Shown one piece after another: positions 6,256 through 13,374 of a stretch of DNA of 15,113 nt. Where the stretch lies: the NCBI GenBank assembly GCA_050292235.1, contig JBNKLG010000070.1:1-15113 (forward strand), read 5' to 3'. The notes under the pieces were generated by a model, which was not told the origin of the DNA, made no database searches, and saw nothing but the letters and a program-made list of their open reading frames with translations. The DNA is from JBNKLG01 sp050292235. Its GTDB lineage: Bacteria > Pseudomonadota > Gammaproteobacteria > Chromatiales > Chromatiaceae. The position numbers and the translations under genes were made by a program. Position 1 is the stretch's first letter. Each line of letters opens with the position of its first letter.

Positions 6256-6870
6256 ATGAAACCCTGGTACTCCTTTTTGCTGCTGGCCCTGGCCCTGCCG
6301 GCACAGGCCGATGGCATTGGCGATCTCAAGGCCTTTGTCTCCAATCTGACTACCTTTAAGGCCGCTTTCGTCCAGACTGTGCGTCGGGGTAAGAACACGA
6401 CCAAGGAGACCGGCGTACTGACCCTGAAACGGCCCACCCGTTTTCGCTGGGACTATATCGAACCCTATCCCCACATGGTGCTGGCAGATGGTTTCCATGT
6501 CTGGGTTTACGACAAGGAGTTGGAGCAGGCGACCCGCCAGAAGCAGCAAAAGGCGGTTTCCGGCACCCCGGCTCAGGTGTTGACCGGCGATGTGGCGGTG
6601 GAAAAAAGTTTTAAACTGAAGAACCTCAAAGGCTCCAAGGGTGTGAGCTGGGTCAAACTCACCCCCAGAAGCAAGGACAGCCAGTATGAATATGTGAAGG
6701 TGGCATTCTCCAACGGTGATCTTTTGGAGATGGATATCGTGGATAAACTGAATCAGACCACCCAGATCCGTTTTTCCAATACCAAGCGCAATCCCCAGAT
6801 ACCTTGGGATTTTTTCATCTTCGATCCGCCCAAAGGGGTGGATCTGGTCGACGACCAGTCCGAGGAGTAA
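6256..6870 (+). CDS. lolA: Outer-membrane lipoprotein carrier protein LolA
   Basis: LolA is the periplasmic chaperone that carries lipoproteins from LolCDE at the inner membrane to LolB at the outer membrane. The 204 residues begin with the signal peptide MKPWYSFLLLALALPAQA, likely cleaved before DG. Family features follow: LTTFKAAFVQTV, GVLTLKRPTRFRWDY, ADGFHVWVYDKELEQAT and the late PKGVDLVDD. ATG codons at 6253 and 6256 are both possible. I prefer 6256 because GAGAG at 6245-6249 is then 6 nt away. The start overlaps or abuts the ftsK stop at 6253, so translation is probably coupled, and rarA begins 4 bp after its stop. The order ftsK-lolA-rarA is a known gammaproteobacterial arrangement. 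Confidence 0.95.
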   Translation: MKPWYSFLLLALALPAQADGIGDLKAFVSNLTTFKAAFVQTVRRGKNTTKETGVLTLKRPTRFRWDYIEPYPHMVLADGFHVWVYDKELEQATRQKQQKAVSGTPAQVLTGDVAVEKSFKLKNLKGSKGVSWVKLTPRSKDSQYEYVKVAFSNGDLLEMDIVDKLNQTTQIRFSNTKRNPQIPWDFFIFDPPKGVDLVDDQSEE

Positions 6871-6874
6871 TCGG

Positions 6875-8230
6875 GTGAGCCCGCCAGACGGGGATCTCTT
6901 TCCCGCGGCGGAAACCCCGGTTCGGGATAGCGCCCAGGCGGGCCGGCCCCTGGCCGATCGTATGCGTCCAGAGCGGCTGGATCAATTCCTGGGTCAGCCC
7001 CATTTGCTGGCCGAGGGCAAGCCGCTGCGTCAGGCCATTGCTTCGGGGCGTCTCCACTCTATGATCTTCTGGGGACCACCGGGTACTGGCAAGACTACCC
7101 TGGCCCATATCATTGCTCATCAGTGTCAGGCCGATTTTCTCAGTCTTTCGGCGGTGCTGGCGGGGGTGAAGGATATTCGTCAGGCGGTGGAGACGGCGCG
7201 TCAGAGCCGTCAGCGCCATGGCCGGGCCACGGTGCTCTTTATCGATGAGGTGCATCGCTTCAACAAGGCCCAGCAGGATGCCTTTTTGCCTCATGTGGAA
7301 GATGGCACCCTGGTGTTTGTCGGTGCCACCACCGAAAATCCCTCATTCGAGCTGAATAACGCTTTGCTCTCCCGGGCACGGGTCTATCTGCTCAAATCCC
7401 TGGCGCCGGAGAGTCTGGTGCAGATTCTGCGTCAGGCTCTGAACGATCCGCGGGGACTGGCCGATCAGTCGCTGCAGGTGACCGATGCACTGCTGGAGCG
7501 TATCGCCCAGGTGGCTGATGGTGATGCCCGGCGGGCGCTCAATCTGCTGGAGATCGGCGCAGATCTGGCGGAAAACGCCACCCTGACCGAAGAGAACATG
7601 GGTGAGATTCTGTCCGGCCATCCCCGTCGGTTCGACAAGGGTGGCGATCTCTTCTACGATCAGATCTCCGCTCTGCACAAATCGGTACGCGGTTCTGCCC
7701 CCGATGCGGCGCTCTACTGGTTGTGCCGTATGCTGGATGGGGGTTGTGATCCGCTCTATATCGCCCGCCGCGTGGTGCGCATGGCCTCTGAGGATATCGG
7801 TAATGCCGATCCCCGTGGTCTGAATCTGGCCCTGGATGCCTGGCAGGTTCAGGAGCGGCTCGGCAGTCCGGAAGGGGAGCTGGCCATCGCCCAGGCGGTG
7901 GTCTATCTGGCCAGTGCGGCCAAAAGTAATGCGGTCTATACCGCCTTTAAGGCTGCCATGGCCGATGCCCAGTCCTCTGGCAGTCTGCCGGTGCCAGTGC
8001 ATCTGCGCAATGCACCCACCCGTTTGATGAAGGAGCTGGGCTATGGCAAAGCCTATCGCTATGCCCATGATGAACCCGAGGCCTATGCCGCCGGAGAGAC
8101 CTATTTCCCGGAGGAGATCGGCGAGAAGCGCTATTATCATCCCGTAAACCGTGGGCTGGAGATCCAGATTGCCGATAAACTGGCACATCTGCGCGAGTTG
8201 GATCGCCAGGCCACAGAGGGTGAGGCATGA
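6875..8230 (+). CDS. rarA: Replication-associated recombination protein RarA (MgsA), AAA+ ATPase
   Basis: RarA is a clamp-loader-like AAA+ ATPase acting at stalled replication forks and single-stranded DNA ends. The 451-residue protein shows the typical PLADRMRPERLDQFLGQPHL opening, Walker A GPPGTGKT at 67-74, Walker B LFIDEVHR at 121-128 continuing FNKAQQDAFLP, sensor 1 GATTENPSFE, and the arginine-finger region LLSRARVYLL. The C-terminal tetramerisation part (DPLYIARRVVRMASEDIGNA and the PEEIGEKRYYHP end) is complete. The start is GTG, supported by GAGGAG at 6862-6867, 7 nt before it. Its stop overlaps the crcB start as ATGA. Confidence 0.96.
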   Translation: MSPPDGDLFPAAETPVRDSAQAGRPLADRMRPERLDQFLGQPHLLAEGKPLRQAIASGRLHSMIFWGPPGTGKTTLAHIIAHQCQADFLSLSAVLAGVKDIRQAVETARQSRQRHGRATVLFIDEVHRFNKAQQDAFLPHVEDGTLVFVGATTENPSFELNNALLSRARVYLLKSLAPESLVQILRQALNDPRGLADQSLQVTDALLERIAQVADGDARRALNLLEIGADLAENATLTEENMGEILSGHPRRFDKGGDLFYDQISALHKSVRGSAPDAALYWLCRMLDGGCDPLYIARRVVRMASEDIGNADPRGLNLALDAWQVQERLGSPEGELAIAQAVVYLASAAKSNAVYTAFKAAMADAQSSGSLPVPVHLRNAPTRLMKELGYGKAYRYAHDEPEAYAAGETYFPEEIGEKRYYHPVNRGLEIQIADKLAHLRELDRQATEGEA

Positions 8231-8598
8231 ATCTGATCGCGATTGCCGGTGGCGGTGCTTTGGGTGCCCTGCTGCGCTATGGGGTGGCCAATGGACTCCA
8301 TGCCCTACTGGGGCGCGGCTTTCCCTATGGCACCCTGGCGGTGAATCTGGTGGGCTCTTTCTTGATGGGACTGCTGTTTGTGTTGCTCAACGAGCGCTTG
8401 GTGGTGGCCCCGGAGTGGCGTGGTTTTTTGTTGGTGGGGTTGTTGGGTGCCTTAACCACTTTCTCGACCTTTTCCATCGAGACCCTATTGCTGATCCAGC
8501 AGGCCGATTATGCCAAAGCCCTGCTGAATGTCGTCAGCAATCTGCTGCTATGCTTAGTGGCCGTGTGGGCGGGACTGATGTTGGGGCGACAGCTATGA
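8227..8598 (+). CDS. crcB: Fluoride ion channel CrcB (Fluc)
   Basis: CrcB is a small dual-topology inner-membrane channel that exports fluoride. The 123 residues contain about four hydrophobic helices and the family motifs GGALGALLRYGV near the N-terminus, GTLAVNLVGSFLMG and GLLGALTTFSTFSIE, which include the Asn and the Phe/Thr/Ser residues lining the pore. ATGA overlaps join it to rarA upstream and to the DUF190 gene downstream. No fluoride riboswitch is seen; none is expected inside an overlapping operon, so expression probably follows the ftsK-rarA transcript. Confidence 0.95.
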   Translation: MNLIAIAGGGALGALLRYGVANGLHALLGRGFPYGTLAVNLVGSFLMGLLFVLLNERLVVAPEWRGFLLVGLLGALTTFSTFSIETLLLIQQADYAKALLNVVSNLLLCLVAVWAGLMLGRQL

Positions 8599-8888
8599 AA
8601 GGACGACTGGTCAGAATCTATCTTTCCGAGGGTCACGGTCAACTGCAAAACCTGGTGCAGTGGCTGCACGACCAGGGACATGTGCGGGGCGTGAGTGTGT
8701 TCCGCGCGGTAGAGGGCTATGGCGGTTCGGGAAAGATCCATGGTGCCAGCCTTATCGATCTGTCACTGAATCAGGGGCTGGTGCTTGAATTTTTCGATCA
8801 GGCGGATAAGGTGTCAGCCACTTTGGCGGTGTTGCGCGATCAGGTCGATCCCCAGCATATCGTCAGTTGGCCCATCGAAATTCACTGA
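8595..8888 (+). CDS. DUF190 family protein (PII-like fold)
   Basis: The 97-residue product fits the DUF190 family: KGRLVRIYLSEGHG at the N-terminus, a helix LQNLVQWLHDQGHVRG, the signature VSVFRAVEGYGGSGKIHGAS, an acidic strand LVLEFFDQADKV and a final SWPIEIH strand. DUF190 proteins share the PII/GlnB-like ferredoxin fold and often lie beside crcB, which suggests a regulatory or accessory part in fluoride handling; the biochemical role is not established. It overlaps the crcB stop by ATGA, so the two are probably translationally coupled. serS starts 25 bp after it. Confidence 0.9.
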   Translation: MKGRLVRIYLSEGHGQLQNLVQWLHDQGHVRGVSVFRAVEGYGGSGKIHGASLIDLSLNQGLVLEFFDQADKVSATLAVLRDQVDPQHIVSWPIEIH

Positions 8889-8913
8889 TTTCCTTTTTTC
8901 AAAGAGATGACCC

Positions 8914-10194
8914 ATGCTTGACCCCCGTTTGCTGCGAAATGATCTGGACAATACTGCTCAGGCCCTGAAACGGCGTGGCTTTGAATTGGATGTGGCGGGA
9001 TTCAGGAATCTGGAAGACCGCCGTAAGACCCTCCAGGTCGCCACCCAGGATCTGCAAAACGAGCGCAAGACCAAATCCAAGGCCATTGGCCAGGCCAAAG
9101 CCAAGGGCGAGGATCTTCAACCCCTGTTGGACGCCGTGGCTGATCTGGGCAGCCGTCTCAAGGCCGCCGACGAGGAGTTGCGGGAGTTACAGGATGGATT
9201 GCTGGAGCTGAGCCTGGGTATTCCCAATCTGCCCCATGAGTCCGTACCAGATGGTCGGGACGAGAGCGATAATCGCGAAGAGCGCCGTTGGGGCGAGGTG
9301 CCCCGGTTTGCTTTTGAACTCAAGGATCACGTTGATCTGGGGACGGGTATCGGTGGGCTGGATTTCGAAGTGGCGGCCAAGATTACCGGTGCCCGTTTCT
9401 CGGTCATGAGCGGCGGCATTGCCCGTCTGCATCGGGCGCTGATTCAGCTGATGCTGGATACCCATACCCAGGAGCACGGCTACACCGAGACCTACGTGCC
9501 TTATATCGTCAATGCTGAAAGTCTGTTCGGTACGGGGCAGTTGCCGAAATTTGAGGCGGATCTCTTCAACCTGGGCGATGAGAGTGGTTTCTTCCTGATT
9601 CCCACTGCCGAGGTGCCGGTGACCAATCTGGTGCGGGATGTGATCGTGGAAGAGCGTGACATGCCCTGCAAATGGGTGGCCCATACCCCCTGTTTTCGCT
9701 CCGAGGCGGGTGCCTATGGGAAGGATACCCGTGGCATGATTCGCCAGCACCAGTTCGAAAAGGTGGAGATGGTGCAGGTGGTGCGACCTGGCGACTCCTT
9801 TTCCGCTCTGGAAGAGCTGACCGGTCATGCCGAGGCCATTTTGCAGAAACTGGGTTTGCCCTATCGGGTGGTGACGCTCTGCACCGGCGATCTGGGTTTT
9901 TCTGCCACCAAGACCTATGACCTTGAGGTTTGGCTGCCAGCCCAAAACACCTATCGGGAGATCTCCTCCTGTTCCAATTTTCTCGATTTCCAGGCCCGCC
10001 GCCTGCAGGCCCGTTGGCGCAATCCGGAAACCGGCAAACCGGAACTGCTCCATACCATCAATGGTTCCGGTCTTGCCGTGGGCCGTACTCTGGTCGCCGT
10101 GCTGGAAAACTACCAGAAGGCCGACGGCAGCGTGGTTGTGCCAGAGGCGTTGCGGCCCTATATGGGCGGTATCGAGGTGCTGAAAAGAGCCTAG
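8914..10194 (+). CDS. serS: Seryl-tRNA synthetase
   Basis: This class II aminoacyl-tRNA synthetase charges tRNA-Ser (and tRNA-Sec) with serine. The 426 residues are the standard length. Residues about 30-100 form the long antiparallel coiled-coil arm that grips the tRNA-Ser variable arm. The catalytic domain shows the serine-binding TAEVP at 231-235, motif 2 beginning FRSEAG at 261 and continuing to RQHQFEKVE, the CSNFLDFQARR segment, and motif 3 GSGLAVGRTL at 384-393. The start is ATG at 8914 with a modest AGAG upstream. A tRNA-Ser gene lies 75 bp downstream, on the same strand. Confidence 0.97.
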   Translation: MLDPRLLRNDLDNTAQALKRRGFELDVAGFRNLEDRRKTLQVATQDLQNERKTKSKAIGQAKAKGEDLQPLLDAVADLGSRLKAADEELRELQDGLLELSLGIPNLPHESVPDGRDESDNREERRWGEVPRFAFELKDHVDLGTGIGGLDFEVAAKITGARFSVMSGGIARLHRALIQLMLDTHTQEHGYTETYVPYIVNAESLFGTGQLPKFEADLFNLGDESGFFLIPTAEVPVTNLVRDVIVEERDMPCKWVAHTPCFRSEAGAYGKDTRGMIRQHQFEKVEMVQVVRPGDSFSALEELTGHAEAILQKLGLPYRVVTLCTGDLGFSATKTYDLEVWLPAQNTYREISSCSNFLDFQARRLQARWRNPETGKPELLHTINGSGLAVGRTLVAVLENYQKADGSVVVPEALRPYMGGIEVLKRA

Positions 10195-10200
10195 CGCAAA

Positions 10201-10256
10201 GTACTTCTGTGGGCGCTGAAAATTTCGGGCTGGCGATATATCGTTTTTTTCAGTAC
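10201..10256 (+). other. serS-tRNA spacer with nested inverted repeats
   Basis: In the short gap GTACT (10201-10205) pairs with AGTAC (10252-10256), and CTGAAAA (10216-10222) pairs with TTTTCAG (10247-10253, overlapping the outer arm). A palindrome CGATATATCG followed by seven T (about 10234-10250) lies inside. It may be a weak serS terminator or hold the tRNA promoter (the AT-rich GATATAT is a possible -10). I cannot separate these. Confidence 0.25.
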
Positions 10257-10269
10257 CCTGTGCAGCCTT

Positions 10270-10359
10270 GGAGGGTTGGCAGAGCGGTTGAATGCACTGG
10301 TCTTGAAAACCAGCAAGGGTTAACGCCCTTCCAGGGTTCGAATCCCTGATCCTCCGCCA
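10270..10359 (+). tRNA. tRNA-Ser, anticodon UGA
   Basis: The 90-nt gene folds as a class II tRNA. The acceptor stem GGAGGGT pairs with ATCCTCC (one G-U), and the discriminator is G with an encoded CCA. The D-arm contains AGAGCGGTTGAATG. The anticodon stem CTGGT/ACCAG holds the loop CTTGAAA, giving anticodon TGA. The long variable arm CAAGGGTTAACGCCCTTC is typical of serine tRNAs, and the T-arm is CAGGG-TTCGAAT-CCCTG. It reads UCA and other UCN codons. Confidence 0.96.
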
Positions 10360-10366
10360 TATACAG

Positions 10367-10389
10367 AAGGCCCCGGCAGGGGCCTTTTG
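10367..10389 (+). terminator. Rho-independent terminator after tRNA-Ser
   Basis: AAGGCCCC, a GGCA loop and GGGGCCTT form a perfect 8-bp stem running into TTTT, 8 bp after the tRNA CCA. On the minus strand the same stem is not followed by a good T-run, although it may partly stop transcripts arriving from the response-regulator gene. Confidence 0.9.
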
Positions 10390-10437
10390 CTGTGTGGAAA
10401 CAGCGAATCCTTCGGCAACAAAAGCGGCCTGACGTTA

Positions 10438-11643
10438 TCAGACGGATGTCTGGGGGTCGGGGATGGATAACGGGCAGATCACTTCATTTGCGTGGCAGAT
10501 GTACGAACGGTTTCGACCGCCTTTCTTGGCTGAATATAAGGCTTTATCGGCTAAGCCAATCAGGTTGTTGAGATCTGCGCCGGGATGGTCGCTGGTGGTG
10601 GCGAGACCAATGCTGACGGTGATTTTGATGTCAGCAGGGCAGGTCTCTTCGATCGCCTGTCGCAATGCCTCGGCTCGGTAAGTGACGTCTTCTCCGTGGG
10701 CAATGATGACAAATTCTTCACCGCCGAAACGAGCGCATAACCCATCCGGAAAGTGCTGATTGAGTAAGCCGCCCAGCCCCATTAGAACCTGATCTCCGAC
10801 CAGATGTCCCCAGGTGTCATTGATGGATTTAAAATGGTCCAGGTCGATGATCATGACCCAGGCATCATCCTTTTGGGTTAAGAAGAGTTGACCCTCTTCG
10901 AGCAGAAAGCGGCGGTTTCGGGTTTCGGTCAGGGCATCGGTGGTTGCCATCTTTTCCATGTTGGCGGTTTGGCGACGTAGTGCATCGTATTGGTGTTTGA
11001 CCAACAGCAAAGAACGCACCCTGGCCATCACAACCTCTTCAATGAAGGGCTTCTTGACAAAATCATTGGCTCCGGCGTGAAAAACCTCGGCCTGGGTTTG
11101 TGCATCCTCCTGCCCAGTAGTGACCAAAATGGGTAGTTCTTGCTGGGAGAGGTGTTGTTTTACCCGTAAAAAATAGAGCAGATCGCCTCCAGTCATTTTC
11201 CCGTTCAGATGGAAGTCCGTGATGACCAGGTCAAAAGCCTTCTGTTCATTGGCCTTGCTCTGTTCGAAGATATGTATGGCCTCTTCTACTGATAAAGTGT
11301 GGGTAACCTCCATACCATGGGCATCCAGCATTTGCCGGGTGGACAGTGCTGCTGTTTTGCTGTCTTCAATGTAAAGGATTCGGCCGCACAGGTCCGGATT
11401 GCGCTCAAAGAAGGAGGTGATGAAATGTTTGAAGGCCCGAAAGCCTAATGCCTTATCAAAATAATCGGTGACCCCCGCATTGTAGCCCTCATGCAAAAGA
11501 CGCTGGTCTGCATCAGAAGAGATAACGATGACCGGCGCGTAATGGTGGCGGGTACTGGCGCGTATCCTTCGGCATAAATCCAGCCCGTCCATATCCGGCA
11601 ATAACAGGGCTGTAGTGATCAGTGAGTATCGTTCCTGCTCCAT
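10438..11643 (-). CDS. REC-REC-GGDEF response regulator / diguanylate cyclase (5' part frameshifted)
   Basis: This PleD-type protein would make cyclic di-GMP in the cytoplasm on phosphorylation. The intact frame of 401 residues starts inside receiver 1 (about 1-80), where the position normally held by the phosphoacceptor Asp is Ala12, although the Lys (64) and Ser (42/43) positions remain. Receiver 2 (about 87-210) is complete: acidic pair ED at 93-94, phosphoacceptor D143, TTG at 175-177 and KKP at 197-199. The GGDEF domain (about 232-385) has TTDALTETRNRR and the active motif GGEEF at 307-311. The RxxD product-inhibition site is missing (FPDG in its place). The rest of receiver 1 is encoded upstream in another frame (11649-11777). 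It converges with the tRNA-Ser gene. Confidence 0.88.
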   Translation of the reverse strand: MEQERYSLITTALLLPDMDGLDLCRRIRASTRHHYAPVIVISSDADQRLLHEGYNAGVTDYFDKALGFRAFKHFITSFFERNPDLCGRILYIEDSKTAALSTRQMLDAHGMEVTHTLSVEEAIHIFEQSKANEQKAFDLVITDFHLNGKMTGGDLLYFLRVKQHLSQQELPILVTTGQEDAQTQAEVFHAGANDFVKKPFIEEVVMARVRSLLLVKHQYDALRRQTANMEKMATTDALTETRNRRFLLEEGQLFLTQKDDAWVMIIDLDHFKSINDTWGHLVGDQVLMGLGGLLNQHFPDGLCARFGGEEFVIIAHGEDVTYRAEALRQAIEETCPADIKITVSIGLATTSDHPGADLNNLIGLADKALYSAKKGGRNRSYICHANEVICPLSIPDPQTSV

Positions 11644-11648
11644 CAGTT

Positions 11649-11777
11649 TTAGGGCCTCAGCGGCGGTGGGGCAACTGCTGACAGGAACATCTGGGCCGAT
11701 GCCACTCTGAGCAGCCGCCGGGCCAGCACTTCGCGCGAGGCGGAAGAGCCGTCGACCAGCATGATTTTCTTTATCAT
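11649..11777 (-). pseudogene. Out-of-frame N-terminus of the REC-REC-GGDEF regulator (one-base frameshift)
   Basis: From an ATG at 11775-11777 the frame reads MIKKIMLVDGSSASREVLAR then RLLR, a clear start of a receiver domain, and then turns into unrelated residues ending at TAA (11649-11651). In the frame of the downstream gene the same DNA reads SGIGPDVPVSSCPTAAEALK followed by LMEQE, which continues receiver 1 naturally. The two frames join near AGA-GTG (about 11702-11706) if one base is missing. The distance 11777 to 11643 is 134 bases, not a multiple of 3. Position 10 is Gly where receivers usually have the second acidic residue. The TAA and the internal ATG at 11643 are only 5 nt apart, so stop-restart translation is possible. 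A sequencing error is the main alternative. Confidence 0.75.
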
Positions 11778-12046
11778 CCTCTGAGCCTAAATATTGTTTT
11801 GATTTGAACTCACCGCAAAAAATCTAGGGTGAACAAGTGCAAGATCTACTGGGGTAGAAGGATAGCACGATGTGCGCTGTTCTTACTCAAGTCGCTTTTT
11901 AAAACCCCTTGGTCAGTCTGATGCAACCGTTAGCGTTGTGCGAATGATATCCGCATTTTTGCCCAGTGTTGCAGTGTGAGAATAGCTGGTAGTGTGGCTT
12001 AAACGTCTCAATGGTGGGTGGGTGGCTTTTTTGAATGATGCTGAAG

Positions 12047-12142
12047 TGCTGAATAAATCCATCCTGGATTTCTCAGCAGCACCTCGTGCTGTAGGAAACG
12101 CCGGAAAAATCAGCGTTTCCCTAAGGTTCTTCTACGCTTAGG
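12047..12142. repeat. Cluster of four adjacent inverted repeats
   Basis: Stem 1 has TGCTGA and AAATCC (12047-12060) against GGATTT and TCAGCA (12066-12078), 12 bp with a small internal loop. Stem 2 is CAGCAC (12077-12082) with GTGCTG (12086-12091). Stem 3 is GGAAACGC (12094-12101) with GCGTTTCC (12113-12120). Stem 4 is CCTAAG (12120-12125) with CTTAGG (12137-12142). All arms are perfect apart from the internal loop in stem 1. The modular layout resembles an interspersed palindromic repeat element more than a terminator, as no T-run follows. Confidence 0.6.
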
Positions 12143-12175
12143 CTGAACTATACTTGTTGTCAAAGGGGTTAACCG

Positions 12176-12202
12176 TTGACGTTTTTTTAGAATAGTTAGA
12201 AT
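12176..12202 (+). promoter_or_regulatory. Candidate promoter of the peroxidase-sensor unit
   Basis: TTGACG (12176-12181) is a good -35 hexamer. TAGAAT at 12197-12202 could be the -10 with a 15-bp spacer, and an overlapping GAATTT gives 17 bp. The spacing is imperfect, so the call is tentative. A leader of about 130 nt would precede the GTG start. Confidence 0.35.
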
Positions 12203-12336
12203 TTATTTATGGTAAAAAAGCGTGAGGAAAAGTGTAGCGTTGCCTGCTGTTCGGACGGTTTTTTCTCCTTGTTCTAAACGAAGGGGACTTGGCGGGTTTG
12301 GTAAGGGGCATCCAGAATGAGATTGGGAGGGGAATT

Positions 12337-13374
12337 GTGTCCGTGATGTCATGCCTCCTACAAAAGAAGACAGCTGTTCAAGGTGTCATGCTATTCGTAT
12401 TGCCCATGATGGCACTGCGGCTGTTCGCGGAAGCGTATCCTGTCAGTAACAATAAAAGTCATGCTGTTGTCGGGGGGGAGCCGATTACGGGTGGTTCTTT
12501 TTTTGTCCCTTTGCCGGAGTTACCTGATTATCCTGCCGGTAAAATCGACCTGGGTCGCAAATTGTTTCATGAACCTAGATTGTCAAAAAACAATCAGCTC
12601 TCATGTGCAAGTTGTCATAGTCTATCGACGGGAGGCGTTGATAGGGGCCAAGTCTCTACAGGTGTCAATGGCGCAAAAGGGGTGATCAATGCACCTACTG
12701 TTTTTAACAGTAGTTTGAATTTTGCCCAGTTTTGGGATGGTCGGGCGGAGGATTTAGAAGAGCAGGTTTCAGGACCGATACATAATCCGGTAGAGATGGG
12801 GACAAACTGGAAAGAGGTGATTGAAAAGCTTAAAGCGGATACAGAATACAGCCAGTTATTTTCCAGCCAATATCCTGATGGCATTACAGCCAGCAATATC
12901 GCTGATGCCATTGCAACTTTTGAAAAAACACTGCTGACACCTTCTCGATTTGACCGTTTTCTTCGAGGGGATGGGAATGCTTTAACGCAACAGGAGCTGA
13001 GAGGATATCGTCTGTTTACCGGTTATGGTTGTGCCAGTTGCCATCAAGGGGTAGGGATAGGTGGGAATTTGTTTCAATTGTTTGGTGTTATTCCCGGCTA
13101 TTTTGAGAAAAGGCCACTTACTACAGCAGATTATGGGCGCTTTAATGTGACGAATAAGGAGTGGGATCGATACGCATTTAAGGTCCCCGGCCTGCGTAAT
13201 GTGGCCATCACCTACCCATACTTTCACGATGGTTCTGTGCATAGTTTGAAGGAAGCGGTGATTATTATGGGTCGCTATCAGCTGGGTATTACATTATCTG
13301 GAAGTGATGCCACCGATATTGCGGCTTTCCTGGGAACACTGACCGGCGAGTGGGAGGGGAAGACGCTGGAATGA
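12337..13374 (+). CDS. Diheme cytochrome c peroxidase (periplasmic)
   Basis: Members reduce H2O2 to water in the periplasm with electrons from small c-type cytochromes. Two CxxCH heme sites are present, CASCH at about 90-94 and CASCH at about 232-236. Family segments include LGRKLFHEPRLS, FWDGRAEDLEEQ with the inter-heme Trp, HNPVEMG with the Glu and Met expected of true bacterial peroxidases rather than MauG, and the C-terminal YFHDGSVHSL. An N-terminal signal (LLQKKTAVQGVMLFVLPMMA) exports it. I chose the GTG at 12337 because GGGAGG lies 6 nt before it. GTG 12343, ATG 12346 or TTG 12289 are alternatives. Length is about 345 residues. Its stop overlaps the next gene's start (ATGA), implying translational coupling. 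Codon use looks more AT-rich than in the ftsK-serS block. Confidence 0.92.
   Translation: MSVMSCLLQKKTAVQGVMLFVLPMMALRLFAEAYPVSNNKSHAVVGGEPITGGSFFVPLPELPDYPAGKIDLGRKLFHEPRLSKNNQLSCASCHSLSTGGVDRGQVSTGVNGAKGVINAPTVFNSSLNFAQFWDGRAEDLEEQVSGPIHNPVEMGTNWKEVIEKLKADTEYSQLFSSQYPDGITASNIADAIATFEKTLLTPSRFDRFLRGDGNALTQQELRGYRLFTGYGCASCHQGVGIGGNLFQLFGVIPGYFEKRPLTTADYGRFNVTNKEWDRYAFKVPGLRNVAITYPYFHDGSVHSLKEAVIIMGRYQLGITLSGSDATDIAAFLGTLTGEWEGKTLE

Larger units (their letters stand above)
11778..12336. other. 559-bp divergent intergenic region
   Basis: It separates the minus-strand regulator from the plus-strand peroxidase-sensor unit and must hold both promoters. It contains a cluster of inverted repeats at 12047-12142, a GGTTAACC palindrome near 12167-12174, and an AT-rich stretch with promoter-like hexamers at 12176-12202. 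I found no coding frame with a recognisable product in it. Confidence 0.6.

Noticed and set aside
7343..8188. Long minus-strand open frame (281 codons) opposite rarA
   Set aside because: Same reason: an antisense shadow of an intact AAA+ gene with low-complexity, Gly/His/Ile-rich sequence.
9187..10053. Long minus-strand open frame (288 codons) opposite serS
   Set aside because: It lies entirely inside a complete, conserved synthetase gene; its His/Gln/Gly-rich composition is typical of antisense readings of GC-rich codons, and no family motif is seen.
11649..11777. Programmed -1 frameshifting in the response regulator
   Set aside because: No slippery heptamer or downstream pseudoknot-like structure is apparent at the frame junction; a mutation or sequencing error is simpler.
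12150..12190. Terminator at the GTCAA/TTGAC inverted repeat followed by seven T
   Set aside because: The stem is only 5 bp with a 12-nt loop and no gene lies upstream on that strand; the same bases serve better as a -35 element.
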